Notes: a model not told the origin generated them from the sequence alone. A stretch of 64,000 nt of DNA from Bog-473 sp963706555 (GCA_963706555.1 OY970164.1:558001-622000); one strand, 5' to 3'; positions 52,601 to 62,191 are shown, counted from the first letter of the stretch. Numbers and translations are program-made.

Positions 52601-53324
52601 TCAGTGCGACGGCGCGGGGCGCGACGAGGGATGATTCGGAGCTGTCGAGCATGTGGTCGACAACTCGCCCGTCACTGAGGAAGATCGTCCGATCGGCCCA
52701 CGACGCGAGGTGGGCATCGTGGGTCACCACAACCGCCGCAACGCCACGCTTGCATGCGTCGAGGATCATCCGCATCACGACCTCGCTGTTCGTCGAGTCA
52801 AGCGCGCCCGATGGTTCGTCGGCGAGAAGAAGCGTCCGCTCGCCGACCACGGACCGGGCGATCGCAACACGCTGGCGCTCACCGCCAGAGAGCTGGTCGG
52901 GGTAGTGCCTGGCGCGGTCGGCGAGCCCGAGCTGCTCGAGCTGCGATCAGGCCGGCCTGGCGTGCTTTGCCGCGCCGAGACGCCGTCGAGCTCAAGGGGC
53001 AGCGACGACGTTCTCCGCCGCGGTGAGTCCCGGGAGGAGGTTGAAATCCTGGAAGACGTAGCCGATGCTCCGCCGCCTGAGGCGTGCCTTGTCGTTGCGG
53101 GACATCGAAGAAAGCGTCGCTCCCCCGATGCGCACCTCGCCACTCGTTGGCTCCTCGAGGCTGCCGGCGATGGTGAGAAGCGTTGACTTCCCGGACCCGC
53201 TCGGGCCCATGACCGCGACGAGGTGGCCGGCATCGACTGAGAGATCGATCTCGTAGAGGGCGCGTACGGCGGTCTCGCCCTCGCCGTAGAACTTCGAGAT
53301 CTGATGGAGTTCGAGCAGGCTCAT
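52601..53324 (-). CDS. ABC ATP-binding protein, copy 1 (three or more frameshifts)
   Basis: MacB/LolD-type ATPase. Walker A VMGPSGSGKSTLLTIAGSL, Q-loop YVFQDFNLLPGL, signature LSGGERQRVAIARSVVG, Walker B LLLADEPSGALDS. Breaks near 53007, 52971 and 52943 are each repaired by dropping one base. In the last frame no stop occurs before the permease start; a further +1 insertion would put the stop at TGA 52601-52603, 17 bp before the permease. Otherwise it would be fused to the permease. Confidence 0.78.
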
Positions 53325-53383
53325 CGGGGCAGACCGTCCTTTGCCATATACACGGCACGATTTTTTAGTAGGACACGTAAAAC

Positions 53384-53396
53384 TATACCGAGTATG
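53384..53396 (-). promoter_or_regulatory. Probable PadR operator upstream of ABC ATP-binding copy 1
   Basis: CATACTCGGTATA on the minus strand, matching the dyad CATACTCAGTATG before the padR gene at 54797-54809 in all but two positions. It suggests one PadR controls both units. Confidence 0.55.
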
Positions 53397-53448
53397 CTAC
53401 TTCAATGTGCAGGCTTGTCAAGGGTACGGGGAAATACGCAGGAGCCGC

Positions 53449-54202
53449 TCAGGGGGGACGAACGATTACCGGCGAGGTCCGGAGCGGGCTGATTTCCTCG
53501 AGGAGGGCCTCGGGAGTCGGCGGGGGCACCGTCTGATCAACGACCCGACCGTCCCGGAGAAAGACCACCCGATCCGCCCACGAGGCAAGCTGGGCGTCGT
53601 GGGTCACGACGACTGCGGCGACTCCCCGTTTGCAGGCTGCGAGGATCATGCGCATCACGACGTCGCCGTTTGTCGAGTCGAGCGCACCTGAAGGCTCGTC
53701 GGCGAGGAGGAGGCTGACGCTCCCCCACGACAGCACGGGCGATGGCAACCCGCTGGCGCTCGCCTCCGGAAAGCTCATCGGGATAGTGCGTCGCGCGATC
53801 GGCGAGGCCCAGCTCTTCGAGCGCTGCCATTCCGGCCGCGTGCGCTTTCTTCCCCGACAGGCCGTCCAGCTCGAGAGGTAGTGCGACGTTCTCCACCGCT
53901 GTCAGCCCGGCCAAGAGGTTGAACTCTTGGAAGACGTAGCCGATCGTCCGTCGTCGGAGGCGAGCCTTGTCATTGCGCGACATGGCCTGGAGTACTGCGC
54001 CATCGATTGCGACCTCGCCGCTGGTCGGATCCTCGAGGCTGCCGGCGATGGTGAGCAGCGTCGACTTTCCCGAGCCGCTCGGACCCATCACCGCCACGAG
54101 CGTCCCGCGCTCGACGGCAAGGTCGACATCACGAATCGCGTGCACCTCGGCGGCTCCCTCTCCGTAAGACTTGGAGACGCGGCGCAGCTCGAGGAAGCTC
54201 AC
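53449..54202 (-). CDS. ABC ATP-binding protein, copy 2 (one frameshift)
   Basis: Paralogue of copy 1 (both read VMGPSGSGKSTLLTIAGSL). Walker A, Q-loop YVFQEFNLLAGL, signature LSGGERQRVAIARAVVG, then a break at 53712-53713; removing one C restores LLLADEPSGALDS and TVPPPTPEALLEEISP at the C-terminus. Length about 250 residues. Start GTG 54202 overlaps the PadR stop by 4 bp. Only one permease is seen for two ATPases. Confidence 0.82.
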
Positions 54203-54776
54203 CAGCGGACGACCAATCGCCGCGCGAGTCGTGGCGCCGTCGGAGCGGACGGCGGCTCAGACGCGGCCCGCTTCAGACGACCGTCGGCCGTGTCGAGCCA
54301 TCGCACGACCGAGTCCAAGCGGAACAGCTCGGCATCGACGACCAGGGCGAAGGTGAGGTCGAAGTCCGCCTCGTCCTCTTTGAGGCGTGTCCACTGCTGC
54401 ATCAGCTCGACGAGATAGCGGCGATGGACCTGGATCACGTCGTGCACCGAGACCCCGGGCACACGGATCGCCGACAACACCTTGATCACCAGCTCGTCAC
54501 GAGGCGGCGATGTCATGTCCGGCGGCGTGTTCAACCACGACGAGAGCTCCGTCGTTCCTGCGTCAGTGATGTGAAAGCCCTTCTGCGGGCCCTTCGCTCT
54601 CGGACTCGTCCGATTCGACGAGTCCGTCGCGCTCGAGGCGCTGCAGCGTCGTGTACACCTGCCCGATATTGAGCGGCCACACCTCGCCCGGTGCTCGACT
54701 CGAACTCCTTCTGCAACTGGAGGCCGTACTTCGGACCGTCGCTCAAGAGCGCCAGGATGGCGTGACGAACACTCAC
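54199..54776 (-). CDS. PadR-family regulator of the ABC operon (two frameshifts)
   Basis: About 192 residues after repair. SVRHAILALLSDGPKYGLQL then (after dropping one base near 54688) EVWPLNIGQVYTTLQRLE, and (after a second near 54587) GPQKGFHITDAGTTELSSW, with a helical C-terminal domain RRYLVELMQQWTRLKEDE. Two-domain PadR, subfamily 2. GTG 54776 start; GAGG in front. A palindrome lies just upstream. Confidence 0.82.
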
Positions 54777-54796
54777 CGTGGTACCTCATCGCAGAA

Positions 54797-54809
54797 CATA
54801 CTCAGTATG
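54797..54809 (-). promoter_or_regulatory. PadR operator and promoter
   Basis: Perfect dyad CATACT-C-AGTATG. On the minus strand a -35 TTGACT (54829-54834) stands 16 bp before TACCAT, which abuts the dyad, so the repressor would block the -10. The gene start is 21 bp on. Confidence 0.6.
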
Positions 54810-54927
54810 GTACAAGAATCCCTCGGGGAGTCAACCGCTGACTCCTTGTCCACTGGTGCATTCGCTCGACGAGGAGCAGGCCCAATTTGGGAGCAGAGGT
54901 TCGAGGTCCTCGGTACTACGTGTTGCG

Positions 54928-54948
54928 ATACTACGTATCACGTAGTAT
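54928..54948 (+). promoter_or_regulatory. Palindrome upstream of second PadR gene
   Basis: Perfect 8-bp inverted repeat ATACTACG-N5-CGTAGTAT, 11 bp before the start codon. A third half-site TACTACG is at 54914-54920. Different in sequence from the CATACT operator, so it fits self-control by the second PadR. Confidence 0.6.
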
Positions 54949-54958
54949 AAAGGGAGCC

Positions 54959-55326
54959 ATGGCACAAAAAGTAACCAGGCAACGGCCCAACGACCCTCCG
55001 ATTCTGATTCTGACCAGCCTTGCCGGCGGCCCCAAACACGGGCATGCCCTTTCGAGGGACATCGAAGAGTTCGCCGGAGTTGTCCTGGGCCCTGGCGCGC
55101 TGTACGGCGCCATCACGCTGACTGGAAGAGCGAGGTCTCATCGAGCCGCTGGAGTCAGATGACCGCCGGCGGCCATATCGGATTTCGGCCTCGGGGTCGG
55201 TGTACCTGGCCCAGGCCGCGGCATGAGATGCGGCGACTGGCCGATGAAGGCGCCCGACGTTTGGCCGTTTCGCGCAAGGCCCCGATCCGTCAGGGCGGGA
55301 CGAGAGTCGCCGGAAGTCCGGCGTGA
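54959..55326 (+). CDS. Second PadR-family regulator (two frameshifts)
   Basis: About 121 residues after repair. LILTSLAGGPKHGHALSRDI and GVVLGPGALYGAIT are the PadR N-terminus; removing one base near 55119 gives RLEERGLIEPLESDDRRRPY and removing one T near 55224 gives EMRRLADEGARRLAV. The final stop TGA 55324-55326 overlaps the GTG of the next gene, supporting the repaired frame. Strong AAAGGGAG site before the ATG. Confidence 0.8.
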
Positions 55327-56279
55327 ATCCCGAGCACGTCGACGATGCCGGCACGACCACCCGATCGATGCTCCGTTGGTACCCGGCCCGATGGCGAGTC
55401 CGCTACGGCGACGAGCTCGCCGCGATGATCGAAGATGACCTCGGGGGAGAGCGGCCGACCTTGCGCTACCGGTTCTCGATTGCCCGGTCCGGGCTGCACG
55501 AGCAGCTGCGCGATATCGGCCTCATCGGCAACTCGGTCGCGCCGTCAGCACAACTCCGGGCGGGAGCGTTGACCGTCCTCTGCGCATTCGCGCTGTTCAT
55601 CATCCCCGGAGTTGGCTTCGCCAAGATCAGCGAGCACTGGGATGAAGCATTCCACCGGGGGGCCCGACATCTCCCTGCCGTCTCCTTCAATCTGCTCGCG
55701 TCCTTGGCAGTAGCTTGTGGCGCTGCGGTCGTCCTCGCGGCGGTTGCCCTCCTTCCTGCCTTGGTGCAGTTCACACGAACCGGCGGGTGGCCGGCGATCA
55801 GACAACGAGTGAGGGTGGCGGCATCGGCGACGTTCGCGGCCGGCGTCGCGGGCGGGGGCTTGGTCCTCTGGGCCCAGCACCTCTCCAGGCACCAGCGCAA
55901 TACCGGGTTCGGGTGGTATCAATTCCTGTTCCTCGTCGTGGCGATTCTGTTCAGCGCCACGATTGCCACGTGGTCAGCAGTCGCCGTTGCCATCGCCCGT
56001 CGCTTGGAGATCAGGTTGACCCACCTCAAGGTAGGTGGGGCACTGGCCGTTTCGGTTGCCGTTTGCATGCTCGTCATGACCGCGGCTGCTGCTGTCTGGT
56101 GGGGATCGATGGCGACAACGGCTCCTTGGTTCCTGGCGGGTACCAGGGTGGGAAGTTCCCCGTCGCCATTGACCCTCAACCTCGTCGGCGTACTCACCCT
56201 CATGACGCTCGCCTCAGCGTCAGGCGTGTTCGGAGTGCTCCGGGTGATCCGCTCGTGGCGCCTATTACCTGGTGGCTGA
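55323..56279 (+). CDS. PadR-linked membrane protein, unknown function
   Basis: 318 residues. N-terminal cytosolic motif LRWYPARWRVRYGDELAAM, then about six helices (VLCAFALFIIPGVGF, LLASLAVACGAAVVLAAVALL, VAVCMLVMTAAAAVWW, LVGVLTLMTLASASGVFGVL). This type of protein often follows a PadR gene in actinobacteria. GTG start overlaps the PadR stop, so the pair is coupled. Probable target of that regulator. Confidence 0.75.
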   Translation: MNPEHVDDAGTTTRSMLRWYPARWRVRYGDELAAMIEDDLGGERPTLRYRFSIARSGLHEQLRDIGLIGNSVAPSAQLRAGALTVLCAFALFIIPGVGFAKISEHWDEAFHRGARHLPAVSFNLLASLAVACGAAVVLAAVALLPALVQFTRTGGWPAIRQRVRVAASATFAAGVAGGGLVLWAQHLSRHQRNTGFGWYQFLFLVVAILFSATIATWSAVAVAIARRLEIRLTHLKVGGALAVSVAVCMLVMTAAAAVWWGSMATTAPWFLAGTRVGSSPSPLTLNLVGVLTLMTLASASGVFGVLRVIRSWRLLPGG

Positions 56280-56320
56280 GGACAACTTCACGAGCTCGAT
56301 ATGTCGGGCGCCTCCTTCCG

Positions 56321-58168
56321 TCAGCGCGACGACGACTGCCGGTCTACCTCCAGTCCGGCGAACGTACCCTCCTCGAGCCAGGCGGTGAGCAGATCGCGGT
56401 ACCCGAAATAGTCGCCGAATCCGCCTCCGTAGCTTCCGCCGTGGGGCTCGAGCAACACCATGTTCCCGTCGTCGTCAAAAATCATCCGAGACCCGGGGGT
56501 GCACGGCACCCCACCGGCGGGAGCAGAGCCACTCAGCTGTCTGTTGGCCGCAAGGATCTGGGCCACCCATTCTTCTTCGGCTTCCTTAGTCACATCGAAC
56601 GCGCGAACATCAAGGGCCTCGAAGGCCGCGACAGTGGCGGCAACGTACTCAGCGCAGATCTCCGTGAGTAGCGGGTAGTTCACAGTGACCACAGCCTGGT
56701 GGCCGGGGCAAGGCATGAGAAACATGTTGGGAAAGCCGCTGGTCATCATGCCGAACAATGTGGCAGCACCCTTGCTCCACTTTTCGGCCAGGTCCAGTCC
56801 TTCGCGGCCGATGACTGTATGCCCAACTCGTCGGGGTAAGGGGGTGATCTCCGGCTCGAAGCCCGTCGCGTAGACGATGCAGTCGAGCTCGTACTCGTGA
56901 CCGTCGATGACCATTCCCCGCTCCGTCACGCGGTCGATGCCGCCGGCGCAGTCGACGACGGTCACGTTCGGACGATTCAGCGCCGGAAGGTACTCATCGT
57001 GGAACAGCGGGCGTCGACAGCTGTACCGGTAATAGGGCATGAGGGCGTCGGCTTTCGCTTGATCCGTGACGTACTCACGAATCCTGCGACGATGCACTTC
57101 CATAATTTCGAAGTCGAACTCCTCGACTCCGAGCATGTACTCCTCCATGGACTGCCCCGGAGTGAAGGGCCGATTGTTGATCCTGGCGAAGTGGTGACAC
57201 CAGCTGTCGTCGACAAGATCGAGCTCCACCTCGCGACCGAGCATCACCGCCTGGAAATTCTCGTTTCGTTCGCGTTGCCAACCTGGTTGTAGGCCTCGGG
57301 CGAACTCCTCAGCTGTCTGGCTATTCGCCCGTACGCCCACGGCGGCCGGCGTGCGCTGGAACACGTAGAGGTGCTTGGAGGATTCAGCCAGCGGCGGTAC
57401 GCACTGCACTGCGCTGGCCCCGGTCCCGACGATCCCGACGACTTTGTCCGCCAGATTGACCAGTGGGCTGTCCGGGCCACCTCCGGTGTAGTCGTAGTCC
57501 CAGCGAGCGCTGTGAAATGCCTTGCCCTTGAAGGTCTCCATGCCGGGAATGTCGGGCAACTTCATCAAATTGAGGATGCCGGTGGCCATGACCAGATACC
57601 GGGCCCGGATCTCGTCACCCCGATCCGTACGGATCACCCAACGGGCCAAGGATTCGTCCCACTCGCTCTTCTCCACGCCGGTATGGAACAGCGTCGAATC
57701 GACCAGATCGAACTTGGCGGCGATCGACTCGATGTGCTCGCGGATTTCCTCCCCGAATGCATAGCGTTGTTTAGGGACATAGCCCATGTCTTCGAGCATG
57801 GGCATGTAGCAGTACGACTCGACGTCACACATGACCCCGGGGTAACGATTCCAGTACCACGTTCCGCCGAAACCACCCGCCCTGTCGATCAGGCGGATCT
57901 GCTTCATCCCGATCTTGCGAAGTTGGGCGCCGACCACGACGCCTGCGATTCCGGCACCGACGATTGCGACGTCCACGTCATCGTGCTGCGGGTTACGCGG
58001 CACGGCCGAGGCAAACGGGTCTGCGAGGTATTCAGCGAAAACTTCGTCATGGGTCAAGTCTTTGATCGCAGCTCGTCCTGCGACCATGCGCTTGTCGCGC
58101 TCACCTGTGTACTTCGCCCGAACGGACTCCGCATCGAACTCGGACTGCATGTCCGATATCTCAGTCAT
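56321..58168 (-). CDS. Baeyer-Villiger-type flavin monooxygenase
   Basis: 615 residues. FAD site IVGAGIAGVVVGAQL near residue 70, the fingerprint FxGxxxHxxxW as FKGKAFHSARWDY, and a second NADP site GIVGTGASAVQCVPP. GGFGGTWYWNRYPGVMCD is the usual Baeyer-Villiger segment. It would insert oxygen next to a ketone using NADPH. The ATG 58168 is chosen over a long upstream open frame because the family N-terminus begins here. Confidence 0.92.
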   Translation of the reverse strand: MTEISDMQSEFDAESVRAKYTGERDKRMVAGRAAIKDLTHDEVFAEYLADPFASAVPRNPQHDDVDVAIVGAGIAGVVVGAQLRKIGMKQIRLIDRAGGFGGTWYWNRYPGVMCDVESYCYMPMLEDMGYVPKQRYAFGEEIREHIESIAAKFDLVDSTLFHTGVEKSEWDESLARWVIRTDRGDEIRARYLVMATGILNLMKLPDIPGMETFKGKAFHSARWDYDYTGGGPDSPLVNLADKVVGIVGTGASAVQCVPPLAESSKHLYVFQRTPAAVGVRANSQTAEEFARGLQPGWQRERNENFQAVMLGREVELDLVDDSWCHHFARINNRPFTPGQSMEEYMLGVEEFDFEIMEVHRRRIREYVTDQAKADALMPYYRYSCRRPLFHDEYLPALNRPNVTVVDCAGGIDRVTERGMVIDGHEYELDCIVYATGFEPEITPLPRRVGHTVIGREGLDLAEKWSKGAATLFGMMTSGFPNMFLMPCPGHQAVVTVNYPLLTEICAEYVAATVAAFEALDVRAFDVTKEAEEEWVAQILAANRQLSGSAPAGGVPCTPGSRMIFDDDGNMVLLEPHGGSYGGGFGDYFGYRDLLTAWLEEGTFAGLEVDRQSSSR

Positions 58169-58187
58169 ACCTGCACCCTTCACGCCG

Positions 58188-58215
58188 ACACTCGGTGGGG
58201 TCCCACCCAAAGTGT
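58188..58215 (-). promoter_or_regulatory. Long imperfect palindrome upstream of monooxygenase
   Basis: Arms ACACT-c-GGTGGG and CCCACC-caa-AGTGT around a 2-bp centre, 20 bp upstream of the start codon. Size and position suit a TetR-like repressor, none of which is adjacent. Confidence 0.5.
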
Positions 58216-58519
58216 TGGAGTATACGAGGCAGCGAACTGGACCCGCAGATGCCAGAACCGCCAGTTGTGCGGTTGGATCCGCCAGTTCGTGCCGGAGCGG
58301 CCCGCAGGTCGCTCCGGTTCCGGCCGGCCAGCCCGACGCTCGCCGTCGTTCTCCACAATCCAGGAGCACGGCCTCTCCCTCTGGGCACATCCCGTGGAAC
58401 GTCCTGGAACTGTGCCGGGAATTGTCCGTGGCGGGGTCACGACCGAGGGAGGCCTCTGCCATCTTCCCGTTTCCCATTTGTAGGGATTTCAGCAGGGATG
58501 GCGGCGCTTCGGATACAGG

Positions 58520-58545
58520 AGAGCCCTCCCAGCTGGGAGGGCTCT
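58520..58545 (-). terminator. Terminator-like 26-bp palindrome after tRNA-fMet
   Basis: Perfect 13+13 inverted repeat (arms AGAGCCCTCCCAG/CTGGGAGGGCTCT), 18 bp after the tRNA 3' end. No strong T-run follows, as is common in high-GC actinobacterial terminators. Confidence 0.6.
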
Positions 58546-58563
58546 GACCTGGACTTCTCTGGT

Positions 58564-58640
<77 letters not shown>

Positions 58641-58691
58641 GCGAAGAAGTGAAGTGTACACGGGTCCGATGGACCCGCACCACGGGAAGCG

Positions 58692-59051
58692 TCAGGACGT
58701 CTGCGCCGGCGGGGGCGGGGGCGGTGCGCTGCTGGGCGCACCGGGGGGCGGACCACCGGACGGAGTGGCGGTGGGTGCAGCCGCCGCCGATTCGGGCGCC
58801 AAGGTGAGGGCGCCATGTTCGGATTCGTGGGCCTGGAGAGCCGTCACCAACCGATCGATGTCAGCATCGGTGGTGGGAGTCGAACGTCCGGTCTTGGTGG
58901 CGTAGACAGCTGCTCCGAGATCGCGCAACATGCCGTCGGCCGCCTTCTTGGCCTGGACCTCATCCAACTTGGCCTGGCCCTTCTGCGCCGCGTCCTTCGC
59001 CATGACCGTGGCTGCGGCGGCCTGCGCCTTTACCTTGTCGAGCAATCCCAT
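58692..59051 (-). CDS. Small protein with Ala/Pro-rich tail, unknown function
   Basis: 119 residues. GLLDKVKAQAAAATVMAKDA at the start and AAVYATKTGRSTPTTDADI in the middle, then an Ala/Pro/Gly-rich tail ending APPPPPPAQTS. Predicted helical and soluble; I do not recognise the family beyond a general resemblance to small actinobacterial proteins of unknown function. RBS-like GAGAGGA upstream of ATG 59051. Followed by UPF0182 on the same strand. Confidence 0.75.
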   Translation of the reverse strand: MGLLDKVKAQAAAATVMAKDAAQKGQAKLDEVQAKKAADGMLRDLGAAVYATKTGRSTPTTDADIDRLVTALQAHESEHGALTLAPESAAAAPTATPSGGPPPGAPSSAPPPPPPAQTS

Positions 59052-59108
59052 CAACTCATCCTCTCCGTGCGTGGTTCCATCAGCATCGCATGCATGGCGG
59101 GTCGCACC

Positions 59109-62100
59109 TCATCCCGATGGCGAAGCCGTTGCCAATGAGGTAGCGGTCGTCGACGACTTGGGCTCGGTGCTGGTCGGCGATTTGGCGACGGACTTGGTGC
59201 TCTTGCTCTTGGCCGGAACGGTGGTGGTGGTCGTTGTCGATGTCGGCGTCGGGCTGGGGCCTGCCGTTCCGAGGGCATCCTGGGCCATGCTGATTTGTTG
59301 CTGCATCGCATCGATTTTGGTCTGGTAGCCGCCCAGGTCCCCGGCCGCGAGCGCCGCCAGCGCCGCTGCGTAGTCGGCTTGCGCCGCGTTGAGGTACTGC
59401 TGCACCGCAGCGGGGACTGTTCCCGTCCCAACGCTCGTCCCGGGTCCGCTGCCTCCTGTTGTTATCCGGGTCTGGAGGAGTTGGCTCAAGGCCCCCGATA
59501 CCGTCGGCTGAACGACCACTTTCTGCCCCAGCACGCCGATGACGTAGTTCAACTGGGGCTGGGGGCTCGAGGAGGACGCCACGTACAACGGCCGCAGGTA
59601 GACGATGGACTGGCCGACAGGGATCATCAGCGTGTTCCCCAGCAGGACCTCGGACCCGTGCTGGTCCAAAAGCGTGATGTCCTTGGAGACGGTCGGATTC
59701 TGACCGATGGACGCGTCGGCATTGGCTGGTCCCGCTGTCCCCTGCGGGACCTCGTAGACGGTCAGCTTTCCGTAGTCACCCGGATCGGACGTCCCCACCA
59801 TGAATGCAGTCAGATTGGGGTTGTTCGCCCCCGTCGCATTCGACTGCGTCGCAGGCACATAGGCATCGGTGACGGTGAGCGCCTGCGTCGACGAGGACGA
59901 CCCGGGCATACCCGTCACTTGATACAACGGTGCCATGCGGTCGGGGCTGGACGAGACCGGCTGGCCCTGCTGGTTGAAGGTGACCTGCACCTGGAGCGAC
60001 TGCGACTGCGGTCCGGCACCCGCCGTCGGCGAGAGTTGCCAGGCGTTGCTGGCGGCGTAGAACTGCGACGGCTGCAGCAGGTGATAGCGGCCGAAAATGG
60101 CGGACTGGATCGAGAAGATGTCCGGCGGGTACCGCAGGTGTGAAAGGAGCCCGGGGCTCATCTTCGACAAGGGGGTGAACATGTTCGGGAAAGCTGACTC
60201 GTAGGCCTGCAGGATCGGATCGTTCTTGTCCGCGTCGTAGAACGTCGTCTTGCCCGAGTAGGCGTTGATGACGACCTTCACCGAATTGCGCACGTAGTTG
60301 TAGCTTCCGGGGAGATTGCTTCCCGACGCCACCTGCTGGGTGTCTGCGTTCTGCGAATACGGATACTGGTTGGTCGTCGTGTACCCGTCCACAATCCAAT
60401 AGATCTGCCCGTTGTTCGTGTTCACCACCGCGTACGGGTTCTGGTTGAACGTGAGGAACGGAGCCGCCTTCTCGGCGATCTGGACCGGGTCCCGCACGAA
60501 CAGAATGCGCGATTTGTCGGTGATCTGGTCCGAAATCAAAAGGTTGAAGTCACCGAGGCGAAGTGCGAAGGCGGCCCGCTTGAACAGCGACGTGATCTGC
60601 ACGCCCCCCGTGCTCGCATAGTGGCCTTCGACGTTCGTGCAGCAGCCCTTTTGGTAGTCCAGTTCCAGCTGCTTGGTGTCTGCGACCACGTACCCGGTGT
60701 CACCCGTCGAGAAGTAGACGTTGGCCTGCTTGATCTTCGGCAGGCCCTTCGACGAGGTCGGCGGCACGTCTTTGATGCCGTAGGTCGGGTTGCCGTTGGA
60801 CTGCGCCTGGTTGGCAAGTGCGACGACCGCTCCGTCCCCGTGGGTGAATTGCAGATGCTGGTTGACCCACGATTGCGACGGCAGATTGCTCGGGGCGATA
60901 CTCCGGACCCCGATGAGGACAGGGGTCACCTGCCCGCCCCTCGTGTAGCGGTCGACCCCCAGTGATTGGAACGTGTAGTACGACTTGATCGCTTGCTGTC
61001 GTTGGAACGTCTGCAACGTGATGGATGGATCCGGATCCCACAGCCTGATGTTGCTGAGTGTCGCGGCGGAATCGGTGACGGCGGTCTTCGAGATGGTGGT
61101 CGTCGCGTGGAATGGCTTGACCGAGACATTTTTGAGGTCATAGGCACTGCGCGTCGCGGTGATGTTCCGCTGTATGTAGGGCGCCTCGAGAGAGGACTGG
61201 GCCGGGGTGACTTTCAGGGTCTGGAGAAGCGCCGGGTAGATGACCCCGACGACGAGAGCCACGAATGCCCATATCCCGACCGCGAGGACAGGCAGGGTCC
61301 ACCCCTGACGACGGATGTTGAACAGAAGGATCGCGGCGGCGAAGATCGAGACGACGACAAGCAACAGCAGGGCGGGCAGCCGCGCGTGCACGTCGGTATA
61401 GCCCGCGCCGTTGACGTACCCGTCGTGTGAGTTCACCAGCCCCCAACGCTGGAGGATGTAGCCCGCAGCCTTGGTCAATGCGATCAGCGCCAGCAGGACC
61501 GAGAGATGGGCCTTGACGGCCGGCCGCACCCGCGGGATTCCCCGCTGGGGCAGAATCCCCCCGTTGAGGTAGTGGAAGATCGCCGACACGATCAGCGTCA
61601 CGATCAGGATGGCCAACGTCCAGTCGACGACGAAGTTGAGGAACGGCAACTTGAAGACGTAGAACCCGACGTCCTTGCCGAACTGCGGGTCTTTCATCCC
61701 GAAATTGCCGCCGTGGCGAAAGAGGATCCAGTTCTGCCATTCTCCGATCGTGCCCGAGGCTGCAATCAGGGCCATCACGATGGCCAGCACGATGTAGAGA
61801 CGCCCGGCGTAGGGCCGCACGATCTGCTGGTACCGGCGGACGACCTCGTCCTTTTGGACGGCGCCGATATCCTCGCTGGCCAAACGGTCGCAGACGACCA
61901 GATTGACCCACATGACGACGAAGAAGATGGCCCCGAAGACGCCGAAGAGGCCGAGCTTCACCACCAACAGCGTGGAGAACACATTGTGGTAGCCCACTGA
62001 CGAAAACCAGAGGCTGTCGGTGTAGATGCTGGCGAGCGTCCGCAGTGAGGCCAACAGGATGACGATGACGGCGAGGACCCCGATGATCCACCACCGAGCT

Positions 62101-62153
62101 CGCCGGCGCGAGCGAGGCGAGCGTGGTGTGGAGAGGTCCTTGGGGGTTCGCAC
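59109..62153 (-). CDS. UPF0182-family membrane protein
   Basis: 1014 residues. Seven N-terminal helices (WWIIGVLAVIVILLASL, LGLFGVFGAIFFVVMWVNLV and others), then a large external domain with the family landmarks DRYTRGGQVTPVLIGVRS, YWIVDGYTTTNQYPYSQN and FPNMFTPLSKMSP, and a Thr/Ser-rich tail. Function unknown. GTG 62153 is favoured as start: homologous sequence begins there, with an open frame to 62225. Confidence 0.93.
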   Translation of the reverse strand: MRTPKDLSTPRSPRSRRRARWWIIGVLAVIVILLASLRTLASIYTDSLWFSSVGYHNVFSTLLVVKLGLFGVFGAIFFVVMWVNLVVCDRLASEDIGAVQKDEVVRRYQQIVRPYAGRLYIVLAIVMALIAASGTIGEWQNWILFRHGGNFGMKDPQFGKDVGFYVFKLPFLNFVVDWTLAILIVTLIVSAIFHYLNGGILPQRGIPRVRPAVKAHLSVLLALIALTKAAGYILQRWGLVNSHDGYVNGAGYTDVHARLPALLLLVVVSIFAAAILLFNIRRQGWTLPVLAVGIWAFVALVVGVIYPALLQTLKVTPAQSSLEAPYIQRNITATRSAYDLKNVSVKPFHATTTISKTAVTDSAATLSNIRLWDPDPSITLQTFQRQQAIKSYYTFQSLGVDRYTRGGQVTPVLIGVRSIAPSNLPSQSWVNQHLQFTHGDGAVVALANQAQSNGNPTYGIKDVPPTSSKGLPKIKQANVYFSTGDTGYVVADTKQLELDYQKGCCTNVEGHYASTGGVQITSLFKRAAFALRLGDFNLLISDQITDKSRILFVRDPVQIAEKAAPFLTFNQNPYAVVNTNNGQIYWIVDGYTTTNQYPYSQNADTQQVASGSNLPGSYNYVRNSVKVVINAYSGKTTFYDADKNDPILQAYESAFPNMFTPLSKMSPGLLSHLRYPPDIFSIQSAIFGRYHLLQPSQFYAASNAWQLSPTAGAGPQSQSLQVQVTFNQQGQPVSSSPDRMAPLYQVTGMPGSSSSTQALTVTDAYVPATQSNATGANNPNLTAFMVGTSDPGDYGKLTVYEVPQGTAGPANADASIGQNPTVSKDITLLDQHGSEVLLGNTLMIPVGQSIVYLRPLYVASSSSPQPQLNYVIGVLGQKVVVQPTVSGALSQLLQTRITTGGSGPGTSVGTGTVPAAVQQYLNAAQADYAAALAALAAGDLGGYQTKIDAMQQQISMAQDALGTAGPSPTPTSTTTTTTVPAKSKSTKSVAKSPTSTEPKSSTTATSLATASPSG

Positions 62154-62191
62154 GGGGGCGAGCCTAACGTCCGCCGCGCAACAGTCCTGGT

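Larger units (their letters stand above)
58169..58563. other. 395-bp region between monooxygenase and tRNA
   Basis: Contains an operator-like palindrome (58188-58215) and a terminator-like dyad (58520-58545), which are listed separately. The rest shows no convincing gene; the open frame here is an extension of the monooxygenase frame and looks non-coding. Confidence 0.5.

Noticed and set aside
52583..53324. Natural fusion of ABC ATPase 1 and the permease
   Set aside because: The in-frame junction lacks a stop only because of probable insertions; an AGGAG site and ATG for the permease are intact and a TGA in the neighbouring frame lies 17 bp before it.
50046..55326. True pseudogene cluster in the ABC/PadR region
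   Set aside because: All breaks are single-base insertions with intact motifs on each side and with conserved start/stop overlaps, so sequencing error is more likely than decay.
57371..58483. Long plus-strand open frame opposite the monooxygenase
   Set aside because: It is antisense to a well-matched flavin monooxygenase and has no family features; high GC makes long shadow frames common.
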